This document shows, in pieces, positions 47,540 through 59,642 of a stretch of DNA of 64,000 bases; within the stretch, counting starts at the first letter, position 1; the number at the start of each line of letters is the position of its first letter. Made by a program: the position numbers and the translations under genes. The DNA comes from Polytrichum commune (Eukaryota; Streptophyta; Polytrichopsida; Polytrichales; Polytrichaceae), in NCBI GenBank assembly GCA_950295325.1, contig OX485803.1:10664001-10728000 (forward strand), written 5' to 3'. The notes below the pieces were generated by a model. The model was not told the origin of the DNA, did not search any database, and was given only the letters and a program-made list of their open reading frames with translations.

Positions 47540-48180
47540 CACTTATTGAAGTATGAAGAAGGATGAGTGTGATTATGATCACACATGGATTGATGATTCT
47601 AGTGCACAAGGTAGTGAGAAAGAAAATTGTAGTGTTGGAGAAGACGATTCAAACATGTGCAAGGATGTTGTCATAGAGATGGAATTAATGCAATTGTAGA
47701 TTGAAAATGATTTGCATGAAGATTTGGAGTTGCAAACTGAACTTCGACATGCTTTGAATGTTCTAATTGATGAACATGAAAATGTTGAAATTCTCTCTCA
47801 ATCTAATGTAAAGTTCATTATGGCTTATGTAGAGATAGGGGAGTCTAGGATTTTCAAAAGTACACTTGTTAGTTCAATTCAATGGCAATCTAACTTTATT
47901 TAAAGATCAATTGACTCAAATTAAGGCTGGCATATTATAGTTGAATCTATGATACTATGTTAAATCATGGTTGTGATTGGGGAGTGTGTTTTTTTAACAC
48001 ACCTAAAGCTAGAATTGTCAAAAAATATGTCGTAGACCAAAAAACTTATCTCCAATTAAGGTTTGGTTTCTTGGGAGGGTTTATAAGAATCATAGAAAAT
48101 TTGGCAATCGTTGGGTGGAGTATAGAAACCCAATTGACTTGATGTACCATCCACCAAACATGGAGATTGGTTTATGTTGA
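47540..48180 (+). pseudogene. Decayed coding segment of unknown family
   Basis: Codon-like stretches occur in several frames. An acidic start, KKDECDYDHTWIDDSSAQGS, sits near 47550. Then comes HEDLELQTELRHALNVLIDE with NVKFIMAYVEIGESRIFKST (47717-47860). After frame changes, IKVWFLGRVYKNHRKFGNRW followed by VEYRNPIDLMYHPPN (48055-48165) ends at a TGA at 48178. The last block is strongly protein-like and follows a basic RRPKN run. I do not recognise the family. It may be a retroposed or transposon-borne gene remnant. Confidence 0.45.
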
Positions 48181-48948
48181 TATAAAAAATGAACCAACAA
48201 TAAGTGAACTTACAATCTAAGAGATCATTTGATGGCAAATTTAGAAACAATAATTGCATTAGCTTTTATGACATATGTTGTAGACTTAGATGCTTATGAG
48301 TTACATCTCAGGAATGAAAAAACCTTCAACAACTTTATTGATGAATGTTAGGGTTTACAATATACATATGATAGGGGTCCATTATTATTCATAAGTATAT
48401 TTGTATACTTATGTGAATGACTCTATATGAATGTTTTTTTTGTTTTACATATACATATTGTCACTTGCATTTTTACCATTGAAATTGTACATGTAATGCT
48501 TGACTTTACAAACAAAAAAACAAAAACAAAAAAAAACTTGTATATAGGGAGGTTTTAGAGTATGTTGCAAACGCACATGGTTCTTGGCTTTTAATGAAAG
48601 GTGCACCCCGGGGGTTATTCTGAGAGTTGCAAACTAGAAAGGTGAGAGGCGTGAATTCAACCATAAACATCCTGTTCTATCTGTGATGGGTGAGTATCCA
48701 GTATGGAACTTACTCTGTCAACCCCACACATACTCCCAAAATATCAATAAAACTCATCCCCAAACTCCTTCATGTCTCTCTAAATTTCAACACAGTTTCT
48801 ACAAATTCACAAAGGTATAGCTCCAAAATGGACAGGTTGTCCGCCACACCTCCAAAATGTTTTATGTGTAACAAATTGCGAGACTTGATTTCTGAAACAG
48901 ACAATATATACTAAGACCTGGCAGCTCCCAATTCAGCACCATAGGTTT

Positions 48949-51216
48949 TCAAAGCTTGTCCTGAAGATTAACTTCACGGAGCTCAGGTTTCAGGCCAATG
49001 CCCTTGGTCCAAGGGTTTGCAAGAGGGTGGATGCCAAGGTCAGGGCCCTGGATGTCTTGTCGACTCTCTGAATTTTCCTTAAAATTGACTCCAAACCTCT
49101 TCTCCACATCTGTACAAGAGTTCAGTGTAAATTATGCAAGATAGTGAGGAACAAAGTCTTCCAACAAGAAATCCTAGTTTCAAGATCCAACTCTAGTAAT
49201 GCATTGAAATGTTAGCTTCTAGAAACCCATGAGTAAATTCTACATCTGATCAAGGATGCCAATCATCATCCTCATCACAATCTCCACTACATTTTGAGTG
49301 TCACAGTAAGTGGGCAATATTCCAACAGAACAAGGAATTCGCAGTGGGTACAATGCGAGGTTCTCCATCTCCCTAAGACTAAATACTAGACATCAGTGCG
49401 ACTTAATTACTTAATTGACAATGCAAGAATTGTCCGAAGTTCAACCACATGTGCTAAAATAATACAGACGTGACTGCTGCCCAATGAACGATCCACTCAC
49501 TTCATTAGTAATCAATCAAGTGGCATCGAACTACACCCATAAAATGATCAAATCAACATTATATACAGATGTTTGCAAAGTTTTCAATTAACCAACGACA
49601 TCTTTATATGAAAGATTTTACCTGATGCAAGCTCTGGATTGAGCTGGCCATAGTCTGTGAAAGACATCATGAGTTGGGGCAAGCCGAGGGGCAGGGTGTC
49701 TCCTTTGTCAAACTGCCAAAAGTGGAAGACTTTTCCGTATGTCTTGGCGACCTGGTAGACCACCCACCCACCCACACAGTTCACTCAAGATCAGCCAACC
49801 CCTAAAATGCCTAAGTTGCAAATTTGTCATCACCACACGTTGCACATAAAAACAAAACTATCTAAGAACATTCTTAAGCGTGGGTAAAGACGTTCTCTTT
49901 CTATTCTAGGTTTAAGTATTAATCCAAGAATCAAGGTCCTTGATTACATGCATGAATACCAAGCATAGACACGTGACAATCTCTCATTAATCGACACTTC
50001 AGTGTTACCTTATCTTCGGACAAAGCCTTCGCCCATCTACCAAGATTCAACTTAAAGACCTTGACAAAAAAAACTCTCGCCGAGTGCATACCATCCAAGA
50101 TGCTTATCTAGGGAGAACACCCACTAAACGACTTAAGAATGCTATAATGCATGAGTTAAGACTATGTCACAGAATGTTTAAAGACAGTATATACAGTGAT
50201 AATTTGAGGAAGTTGCTTAAACATCTACAAAGGCACGAGTTCCAGAATGTTGACAGTTTGGGAGGAGTTGAGGTTGGAAACTAGGAATTTGGGAGTACCT
50301 CACTCAGCTCCGCATGCTCAGCCGCTTTGGGGATTCCTGGAATGAACAAGATACCGCCCTTGACCTCAAATTCATGAGTATGCCATAACTTCTTCTCCTC
50401 ATCAGGTAATTCCTGGTACAGCTTCTCGGAGACAATGTACTCCACACCAATTAGGCGTGCATTTGGCTCGGGACTGTCATATATCAAACACTGTCGCATG
50501 TCCTGGTTGTAGTGAGTACAGTAATGGTGTGCCTCAACTTGCCGGTTCATGTCATATGCATAGAAATGGAACCTGTAAATAACAGAACATGGTAGTTTTA
50601 GTCAAATTTCTTGTACAAGGCATGAGTTTAACCGCCTTACAACCGTATAACTATATTTAATTCGAAGAGGATATGAATCTCACTCTCGGATGAAAAGTGT
50701 GTGCAAAACTCTATATTAGGAAAGCTATCTTTTCCACAGCTGCTCAATCAGGCAACACAGGTTCCAACAAGTTGAGAATACTTGTCATGCAACAGGCCCT
50801 CTTAAACTTGACAATTTTTTCCTGCAGCTCCACTCCTCTACTTGATTCCCATAATTCTGACATGATGGCTAGGATTATTTCGTATTGCTCATTCTGGCCC
50901 CAGGAGAATCACTGTCAATGCTGGTGCATGTTTATCTGATGCACATTCTTATAGATAATCTTGAGGGTTTGACTTCTTCCAAAACATCAGTGACATGCAC
51001 AATAAACACATCCTTTATCTGATTCCCTAGTGAAAATAAGGCGCCAAGGGTGAGACAAAGTACTCCTTACGCGCATAAGTGGGCGTGGATTCTCTTAATC
51101 GGATTGAAGCTTTGAAGTGCCGATGATCCCAAGCCCAACATGCTTGTGGTTGTCTTGGTGGCATCTCCAGGCAAATCATCGGCGTGGGACACAGGTCCTT
51201 TTCCAACTGCTGCCAT
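48949..51216 (-). CDS. Oil-body-associated protein (DUF1264 family)
   Basis: Minus-strand exons 51216-51071, 50572-50299, 49751-49622 and 49109-48949 join in frame to 236 residues, the usual OBAP length. All introns are GT-AG. Landmarks in order are [20 protein letters not shown] near 22-42, [20 protein letters not shown] around 46-65, [72 protein letters not shown] and [10 protein letters not shown]. These are diagnostic of the family, which associates with seed and spore oil bodies and supports their stability. It has no signal peptide or long hydrophobic hairpin, unlike oleosins. The start was chosen at the first ATG after the last plausible leader acceptor (TATTGCAG near 51240). Promoter elements were not assigned. 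Confidence 0.92.
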
Positions 51217-52317
51217 GGCCGGGTACCTGATTCTTACCAACCTGCAATACAATTGGCAGCATATAATGCTCTCTCAATCTCTGTCGCAGGCCACCAGAGT
51301 AACAAGGACATCCAGACAAACCTATGTCTCTTTCCCCTATTACACAATATTCAGTAAACATAGAAAACCTCCCCTTCACAAATGGAAACCTTGAGGCCCA
51401 AGTTCAGCGAGGGATGATTCAACACACCAAATACTTTCTATAGCTTTGAGCAAGATGGTAATGATTCCATCGAATTCCAAACCTGGGATGCATCATGGCT
51501 CAGAAGTTGCTCAAAAATGAGGTTTATGCCATGCACTCCATCAAACACACACAACAAGGAATCCAGAACAGCTTGCAAATCTGATTAGGATAGGAAATGA
51601 CAACTATCTGCACATTGAACTTATCCTAAGCTCTGCAATCTTCTTGCAAATGCTCAATGTCTTACACTCCTTGAGCACTCGACAATCAAGTATGGACACT
51701 CCATAGCCGATTAGTTTGCTACTCAATACCATCACCAGGATCTTGATAACTTAATATTGATTGTGAATGCTTCACATCACCTCTACAATCTTTCAGGACT
51801 ACCAAATTAGAACATTCATCCTTCTCATATACCCTTAATTGGAAACCAACCCAATTTGCAGCCCAAACCCCAAAAACCATCAGGTCTTCTGAGGCAACCC
51901 ACACCTGAGGGATTGTGACCAGATATACGATTCTCAAACTCATGCTACAATCAACAACCCTAACAAGATGCAGACCTTTCTCAGAAGCACCTGGTCTGCT
52001 CTTCGCTTGCAATCTTTGGCAGAGTCTCGACTTACAAGGTGTACTTGCTGTGATGGAGTCTCAACCCCTATCAAAAAGTTCACAAAATCCTGAAGGAATT
52101 GGGGCTGCGAGTGTGCTCAACTCAACAATCTTACAACTGTGCACCTCAAGTTTGTTGCAAAAAATCGAACCCAAGAATGAAAATGGGATTCTGAGCCAAG
52201 TGGGTTGCATGGTGCAGGCATGGGATTGCACCCTCATGCCATGCCAAGTGGCACGCAGCAGCTTTGGGCTCTGCTTCTGCCACCTCACCCACTCTCATTA
52301 ATGGTGTTTCAATAAGG
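51217..52317. other. Upstream region of the oil-body protein gene
   Basis: No coding segment is credible. An RY word TGCATG lies at 52206-52211, about 1 kb upstream of the ATG. RY words are found in seed-gene promoters, but one distant copy is weak evidence. Confidence 0.35.
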
Positions 52318-52318
52318 T

Positions 52319-52701
52319 AAGGTATGTGGGTGTTATTTGGTTCCTCTTCTTAATCGGACCCCTACAACTTATTTGATTGGTATGTGATTTGGTGAGGATC
52401 AAAGTGCAAACATCATAAAGACACGTTTAAAAGAGATGGACTACATCGTCAAATAATATTATCTACTCTACATTCGATACAATAGTAATCACAGTTGGGA
52501 GGAAATGTGTATTCAGTTAAGGAGTCAACAAATGTGTATTGTCAATAACCATAACTAAATCAAGGGAGGTTTGATTTTCAGTCTAATTTATGTTGGCACT
52601 TTATTATAGATTTGTTAATGCAACACAGGTTTCCGTTGTGTGAATCTAATTGGTAGAAGTTGGAGAACACGGAAAACGAATTGAACAACACCACATACCT
52701 T
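52319..52701 (+). mobile_element. M1 element, full-length copy A
   Basis: Starts AAGGTATGTGGGTGTTATTTGG and ends ACAACACCACATACCTT, a terminal inverted repeat of about 17 bp. The interior is shared with 52701-53069, 59643-59981 and (reversed) 20421-20797. Non-coding. Confidence 0.8.
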
Positions 52702-53069
52702 GTGTGGGTGGTAATTGGTTACTTTTCTTAATCAGCCACCTATATTTGATTGGTGTGTGATTAAGTGGGGATCAAAGGCCAAACACCATAAAGACATATG
52801 TGTAAAAGATTGGACTATGTAATCGTATTTTATTAACTACTACACACTTAAAAGTGAAATTCACAATTGGTACAACCTATGTATTCAATTAATGAATCGA
52901 CAAACATGCATTAGTGATAAACATAACCAATTTGGGGGGGGGGGCATCTGATTTTTAAGTTGATTTTTCTTCATCCATTTGTTAATGCAACACAAATTTG
53001 AAGACGTAAATCAATCAATAGGAGATGAAGAACAAGAAAAACTTATTGCAAAACACATCCGTGCCTTTC
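52701..53069 (+). mobile_element. M1 element copy B, in tandem with copy A
   Basis: Begins TGTGTGGGTGGTAATTGGTTAC right at the end of copy A and carries the same interior (TATTTGATTGGTGTGTGATTAAG, ACACCATAAAGACA). Its right end is diverged. It contains a G10 run near 52934. Confidence 0.7.
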
Positions 53070-53412
53070 TGTAGAGTGTTGTCCGCTTCATCATTTTCAG
53101 CTCTGTAAGTTAATTTCCATGTTGGATTGAACAAGGTCATGACTAATGTTAGACCGGTATACATGTGAATACATGGTTTCAATAATCAACATCAATAATG
53201 GTAATAAAGAACCTACCCATGGGTTTCAAAATTGTATACCGATCAAATATTGATATTTGGTAGGTATGTCAAGATGAGAGAATCAATGCTTACCCGAGTT
53301 ATTATTTGGGTCAATACCATCCTAAACATATTGTACTAAGCCAAATCTAACTAGTTACAAAGGTTCCTACATGGTAGGTATATAGATTCAATGGTATTGA
53401 AAACAATACTAC

Positions 53413-53922
53413 CGCCCAGGGGGTGGACTCTTCATGCCACATACGAACTAATGTGACTATAAGAAGGGTATAATTTGAGGCATTAGAGTACATAATGCAC
53501 ATAAGGGAGAGGTGTTATTTTTCTCTAGTATGTACATTTAAGAAGCCTCTTAAGACTTTTAATTAAAAGGTAGATGTACAAAAGGGGGCCCTAAAATTAA
53601 GAGAAGAAAGTTGACAATAGATGTGTTAGTTTCATCCAATTCAATTTTCATTCGTTGGTGTCATATGATAATAGTCCTCATTATGCACCATGTTCATTCT
53701 TGTTAGGGCTTGCATTTGGGTTATAGGTTTTTGCAAATTAGAGGCTCTTGAAGCACTCATGATCACGAGCTCCCTTGAGTTTTGCTCTCGGATTGTGGCT
53801 AAGTAACTGTGCTCTTGTCTTTATTTGTTTGATGAAATTGATGAGTTACATGCCATGGATGAAAAAATATTCAATGACTTTCTCATTGGAATATGAAAGT
53901 GGCTTCTAGATGTAATAAAGGC
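53413..53922 (+). repeat. 500-bp dispersed repeat, copy 2
   Basis: Same-strand copy of 39961-40463, about 13 kb away. It differs by scattered substitutions and small indels throughout, so the duplication is old. Confidence 0.7.
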
Positions 53923-53929
53923 CCATTTA

Positions 53930-54670
53930 ATTCATTATTTATATTTTTATATGTGGTGAGGCATTTATTGCATTAATTTGAAAATCTTAGTATAAATACA
54001 TGAGTACATTTTCAATGTAAAGCCCACAGTATAGATTCTCAAATGATATTTATAAAATTTATAAAAAAAAAAAACAAATACCAATACAACTTTGGACTTG
54101 ACCATGACCAATGTGACTACAATAGTAGAAATGTTATTCCAAAAGATAATAATTTTGTATTGAACCAGTGATCACTCTATGGTAGTTTGTGGAAGCTAGA
54201 ACATGTCATTTAAAGGATGGAGCATGAATACTAACACACGCATCCGTGGCGAGAGGAAATTATCACATACAAGTGTACCTCTCATTCAACTAGCATAAAA
54301 GCCCTAAATAGCATGCCACCCAAAGCTTACTTTTTGGGTTAATTTGACACATGATTTAGCCACAAAGACCACGACTTGGTCTAGAGGACATCACTTGAGA
54401 CGAATCAGCTACAACTCTATAAGGGGGTCAAGTTCTTATGTTGGATGAATGAGGGGTTGATCACACCAACCACTTATGACATCATCCGTCAACATCTCTA
54501 GCTGTAATAATGTGAAAAGTGGTGGGCCAACATTTATTTCTCAACATAATCCCCAACAATTTCACGACTGGAATTGGACAAAAAACTTGGTGTGATCGGG
54601 GCATAAAAAGTACACTAGTTTGTGACAGTTCCCTTTTGGTCGCATCCACATGCTCGTTACTTCTCAGTGA
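53930..54670. other. Gene-free stretch
   Basis: No coding segment. A run of A residues is near 54062-54074. Otherwise unassigned. Confidence 0.35.
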
Positions 54671-54890
54671 TGAACGGGGAGTACCGAACTTTAGTTACGA
54701 GCTAGCCGAAATTTTTTGAAGATTTCCCAATGAGTTTGCAATGATTCGGACGAGGTACCGACTTAAAATTAGAAAGGTCGGAAATTGACCGGTTGAAATG
54801 AGAAAATATCGGCAATATAGCCGGTTGAGGCATCATATTTTAGGATATTTACCGAGCCAATTTTTAAATTTTAGGCAAGTAGCCGAAGGG

Positions 54891-55024
54891 ATTAGGGATA
54901 GGGCGGACGCATGCACCTCAAGCTTGCCAAACATGGAAGGTTTTGTAAGAAACTCCCTACCAAACTCATTTGAATTAAAGGATAACTCTATTACCCTAGT
55001 AAAAATGTCCGCCCTATCCCTAAT
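54891..55024. repeat. 18-bp perfect inverted repeat, 98-bp spacer
   Basis: ATTAGGGATAGGGCGGAC at 54891-54908 and its exact reverse complement at 55007-55024. Confidence 0.85.
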
Positions 55025-55317
55025 ACTAGAGTCATAACTCATAAGGTTAAGATTCTAAGAACCATGAAGGCTAAGTAATTTAGGGAAGGTTCCGTTCACA
55101 AGGCCGATTAGGGTTTTGAGCTGCTCTAAGCATCCAAGGACCCTCTATCACGAGTATAAGGAGCTGCAGTCCTTTCTACAGAGTATCTCACTCCTCCATC
55201 GGGATTTCTCTCTGTGTTGAGTGCTCTCTGTACTGCTCTTCCGCTTCTGCTAGATTCATCTTCATTTGGGTGCGACACTGCGAAGAGGAGTTTGTGCTAG
55301 CCTTTGCGACCTTGATT

Positions 55318-55765
55318 TTGTCTTGATTCAGAGCTTACCCATCGAAATGCTTATTTCTGCAATCTGTTTTGATTCAGAGGTACCCATCGAAATGCTTATT
55401 TCTGCAGTCTGTCTTGATTCAGCCCTTACCCATCAAAATGCTTATTTCTGCAGTCTGTTTTGATTCAGCCCTTACCCATCGAAATACTTATTTCTGCAGA
55501 TCAAAATGCTTATTTCTGCAGGTTGTCTTGATTCAGAGCTTACCCATCGAAATGTTTATTTCTGTAGATCGAAATGCTTATTTCTGCAGGCTGTCTTGAT
55601 TCAGAGCTTACCCATCGAAATGCTTATTTCTGCAGTCTGTAAGGCTTATTTATGCAGCTGTCTTGATTCAGAGCTTACCCATCGAAATGTTTATTTCTGT
55701 AGCTGTCTTGATCAAAGCTTACCCATCGAAATGCTTATTTCTGCAGCTTTCTTGATTCAGAGCTT
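55318..55765 (+). repeat. Minisatellite, 46-bp unit, about nine units
   Basis: The unit core is TTGATTCAGAGCTTACCCATCGAAATGCTTATTTCTGCAG (shown as a run of shorter words; unit about 46 bp). Several units are shortened. Because 46 is not a multiple of three, overlapping open frames with repeated LPIEMLISAVC peptides appear in every frame; they are not proteins. Confidence 0.85.
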
Positions 55766-56683
55766 TTATATCAACACAAATTCACCCATTTAAAAGCATA
55801 ATATGAATTTTTTTATAATATTAAAAAAAACAAATCCGACATACAATACAAATCTTCGGAAACATACCGAATTGAAATTCACAAAATCGGAAAATTACCG
55901 AATGAGAAAGTTAAATATCGGAATTTAACCGACAAAAAAAATTGGATTTAGGTAGCTTCCGATCAAAAAAATAAAAATCCGAATCTTTTCATAAAAGATC
56001 GGAAATCTACCGATTTTGGTAAAAAACTCCCCGGACTCTGCTTCTCACTGGAGGGATGCATATGCGATTGTCACCTCAAAAAATGGTTGACTTGTGAATA
56101 TGAGTTCTTTTACTTTTTTTGGTCATTCTATTATTTTATGTTTAAAAACCTAGCATTTAATTATTAATTTCATTTTAATACATCTACATATATATATAGC
56201 ATCCAATATATACGCAAGTTATTCATCATCTTCTTAAACCTCAATTGATCTACAACCTTTCCTTGGAGATTGTATTGTGTGATTTGTGGGTTTAACAATG
56301 GGTGGCATTGAGAATCTCCCAATATGGATGGCGAATGATTACTTTGATGAAAATGACAAACATAGAAAGAATGGCGAGACTTTTTTATTTTGAAAAATAG
56401 CAACCCACTACAGGCCATATTTTGCATACAATGTGAAGAAGGACATTTGTGTGCAAAAGTATGCATCAATGCAGGGGTTACACATCTCAACCATGGCAAA
56501 CTACAAGTGCTTAGAGTTACAGAGCGAAACTTGATAAAAATTGATGGTATTAAGGAACGTGGCAAGTTGGATGAGGACATGATCGTGGATATAAAAGACT
56601 ATAGTTACAACAACTATCTTGCTTATACTTTATGGGGCACTGACATGACTCAAAGGAAAAGAATTGCAACAAATGGACTATAA

Positions 56684-57335
56684 CAATCTCCCGCTTAAGT
56701 ACGCACCCGTTTAAGTACGCACCTGTTTAAGTACGCATCCTAGTTAAGTGCGCAATTTTTTTGACAAAAATAGGGGGTTCATATTTTATTGTTTGAACAT
56801 GTCATGCAGAGTCATTTGCTGCAAATGCATGATCTTTTTAAGCTTGACGTACAATATCAGTTTGTTAACGGTTCGTTGAAATGTCTCAAACGATTATCGC
56901 AATTCATCATACATTTGTCAAGCTTTCATTTGAACATCAGAGCAAAGCAATTGGTTGTTGATGTCGAGGACAATGTTGTGTAAAGCTTCAAAGCCTTTGA
57001 AGTCAGTAACACTTATAGATTCAACAAAATGTCTCAATAGGCTGCATTTCGTTGCAGTATGTTCTCCTGATTGTCCCAAACTTTCCGGATGGCACCTTCA
57101 TTGGCTTCATACTCCCGCCTTAGTGCCCGCTTGCTTGGCGCATTCAACTTGCTTAACTTTGCAATGATTTCACATCGATCGAGTTGCCTCAGGTTGCCTC
57201 AAGTTTCATCCGTTTCCCGTTGTGATTCATCGAATCAGAAGGTCTAGAAAGCGATATGATTAAAGTGCGCACCTACCAACTTAGTGCACACCAACAGCTC
57301 CGGTTCAAAGTGCATACTTAAGCGGGAGATCATTG
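56684..57335 (-). mobile_element. pogo/Tigger derivative with HTH remnant
   Basis: Terminal inverted repeats CAATCTCCCGCTTAAGTACGCAC (left) and the mirrored CATACTTAAGCGGGAGATCATTG (right) bound 650 bp. On the minus strand, near 57190-57030, an open segment reads RQLDRCEIIAKLSKLNAPSK, then RALRREYEANEGAIRKVWDN, then QENILQRNA and a stop. This is the psq/CENP-B-type DNA-binding helix-turn-helix of Tigger transposases. A second fragment, RHFVESISVTDFKGFEALHN, follows in another frame. No catalytic DDE domain remains. Left-end CGCAC words are tandemly repeated. Confidence 0.75.
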
Positions 57336-57760
57336 TAAGGTAGAAATACCATAACCCGTGAAAATAAGGTGATTTGCATTGAAGATATGGTATGACAATC
57401 ATGAGATAATTTTCCAAGATAGACGAGAAGGATTCATGAAGAATGCAAGTTGTTTTATATTTTTTTGTCTTGTACAAAAAATGCTACAAATTTTCAAAGT
57501 GAAAAGTTGTCAAACCCCCTACTCGTTCACTAGATTCTTCCTACACCGAACACGGTAATCCGCATTTCCATACAGAACATCGCCTAAATCGGTTACCTCA
57601 TGAGTACATTAACACTTGACTCCCATTGGCTACACTAAGTGTGCACGCATTGAATTTGCCGCCGAGCCATGATCCGTTTTAGAAATGACACTTCACCATT
57701 CTGACGGCGATCTAGTGCACGGCTAGAGGGTGGTTAACCGCTTATGGTATTTCTACCTTA
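57336..57760. mobile_element. MITE with perfect 19-bp terminal repeats
   Basis: TAAGGTAGAAATACCATAA at 57336-57354 has its exact reverse complement at 57742-57760. It starts directly at the end of the Tigger derivative. The 425-bp body is non-coding. Confidence 0.75.
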
Positions 57761-57899
57761 GACAAAGAAGTTTTTTAAGCATTGTGGGTGTTTGACTCGT
57801 ACTTTGAATCGGTCCCCAAAGACGTTGTGCTCTTTGGGTTATGCATTGGAGTCCAAATTCAATATGGCTCTTCAAGAGATTTAAAGCGTCCAATTAGCG

Positions 57900-58830
57900 T
57901 TGCAAGTGAGTTCATATATTGACATTCACCAAGTGGGTCTCCATCACATCCACATGGCCAGTGCTTTGATGGACAAGGTGCACAAAGAATACGACATTGA
58001 ATCAAAACACGTGCTACATCATGCATTTAAACAAATGAAACAATTAGAAAGGGAAGTGGATTCAAGGACAATAAGTAACAGAAAGGTGACTCCACTTACC
58101 AAAATGAAAAAAATTGGATAGCAAAGTGGATTCAAGGACAATATATGACACAAAGGTGATGCCACTGAACTGAACATAAAAATTGGATAAGAGAGTGGAT
58201 GGCAAAAAGGTCATTCCACTTACCAAGCCACAAGAAAGATCTAGGCTTGGGGCAAAGAAAGACAAACAAAAGACCAAGAGATGATGAAATTGTATTTCCA
58301 AATGATGCACCTAGAAAATTTTAAAGATTGAAGAAGGCAAAAGATGCATGTACATTTGACGGTGCAGATGTGTTTCCACAAGGAATTTTGTCTTCAAATG
58401 ATTCAAAGATGGGGGGAAATCATCGGAAATTGTCAATGCAATGTCACATATACAACCATCACTCACTCAAAACAATGAGACGTTTCCGAGAGAAGATGGC
58501 ATAGTTGAGAACCTAGAAGAAAAAAACCTCCTTGGCTGTTTCAATAGACAAAGGAAGGTCACACGAAGATGAAAATGGGCACTTACAAATCTCACCTAGA
58601 GATTCTCAAACATTAATTGGTGTAGTGGATACATTGGTGATTCCTTATACAAAGATGAATTTATCAATAGAACCGCATGAAAGGATTCCTTCCATTTTTC
58701 CAAAAGATGGCGGAACACCAATGGATTTTGCAAAGGTGATCTCACGATTAAAGCCAATGGTTGATGGTAGGAGAGGACCAAAAGTAGTTGAAAGTGAAAC
58801 CCAAGAAATGATCTCCTTGGTTGTTTGAAT
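57900..58830 (+). other. Possible decayed coding segments, family unknown
   Basis: Two open segments, 57900-58121 (MDKVHKEYDIESKHVLHHAF and following) and 58532-58828 (NLSIEPHERIPSIFPKDGG and following), look more protein-like than chance. A 62-bp segment around GTGGATTCAAGGACAATA is tandemly duplicated between them (58055 and 58125). No family was recognised and the frames are broken, so this may be a retroelement or gene remnant. Confidence 0.3.
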
Positions 58831-59269
58831 CAAAGAAGATATCCCAAAGGAAAAACCTCATGATAGACTTGAAAATCTATATTCAAGGATATTTGAGCAT
58901 CAATGATAGGAAGAATTGTTTTTAGAGAAAGATGTCATTTTGATCATGGTCATGTATGTCAAAGGTTCAAAACACCACTCTTATCTTATACTGACACATT
59001 GGCTTGCCCCATTTGCTTGGGGCCTATCTCAATTTATTAGTAGAATATGATTATTGTTGTGCCATATTTTAATATATAACACCATTTTATCTTGAAAAGT
59101 CAACTGAAGCAAGTGCGCTAGTTTCAATAGTATTTATTTGCAAAATTTAGCATATTAGGGGCTCAACGCTTCAATGTTAGACCAAACTTGAAGAGGATTG
59201 TGAGTTCATAAAATTCATGTTGTAAGGAGGAAGCTTAAGAATAAGGTAGTCAAACCTTATTTAGGTACT

Positions 59270-59640
59270 TTTCTTGTTTGGACACCTGTATTTGAGCGGT
59301 ATGTGATTTGGTGTGGCTCCAAGAATGGACACCATGTGCTAAGAATGGGTAGATATGTGTTAAAAAGAGATTGGACTATAAGCAAAAGATAAGATGGCAT
59401 TCTGGGCTCAATAGTCAACATTATTTTTTGGGGGGTGGGGAGACCTATATGAAGATTTAATGAACATGAGAACCTTCATTATGATAATGAAAAATATATT
59501 CATATGAGCTCCAAAAATGATGAGGAAAATAACTAGTAATGACTCCAATTTAAATTTCCTAACCATCTTGTACTAATCGCGAGTTTCATATCCTAGGAGA
59601 AGTGGGTGAGCCGAAAAAGTAACCATGTAAGACCCATAAT
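59270..59640 (+). repeat. R2 dispersed repeat, longest copy
   Basis: Includes an M1-like left part (ACACCTGTATTTGAGCGGTATGTGATTTGG) and the R2 right part shared with 3794-4105 and 24945-25172. It sits directly before an M1 element. Confidence 0.65.
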
Positions 59641-59642
59641 AT

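Larger units (their letters stand above)
54674..56035. mobile_element. 1.4-kb inverted-end element carrying a minisatellite
   Basis: The left end CGGGGAGTACCGAAC is mirrored by the right end ending ACTCCCCGG. Both subterminal regions are studded with TCGGAAA and ACCG words (AAATATCGG, TAGCCGG, TAACCG), as in many DNA transposons. The middle holds an unrelated TATA-bearing, CT-rich segment (55140-55300) and the 46-bp minisatellite, possibly captured host DNA. No transposase is recognisable. Confidence 0.55.

Noticed and set aside
50084-50284. 66-codon + strand open frame in the oil-body gene intron
   Set aside because: It lies within intron 2 of the minus-strand gene, with no homology or independent promoter signal.
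55266-55793. Open frames with repeated LPIEMLISAVC peptides as a repeat protein
   Set aside because: The 46-bp unit shifts frame every copy and gives the same peptide in all three frames, so the openness comes from the minisatellite.
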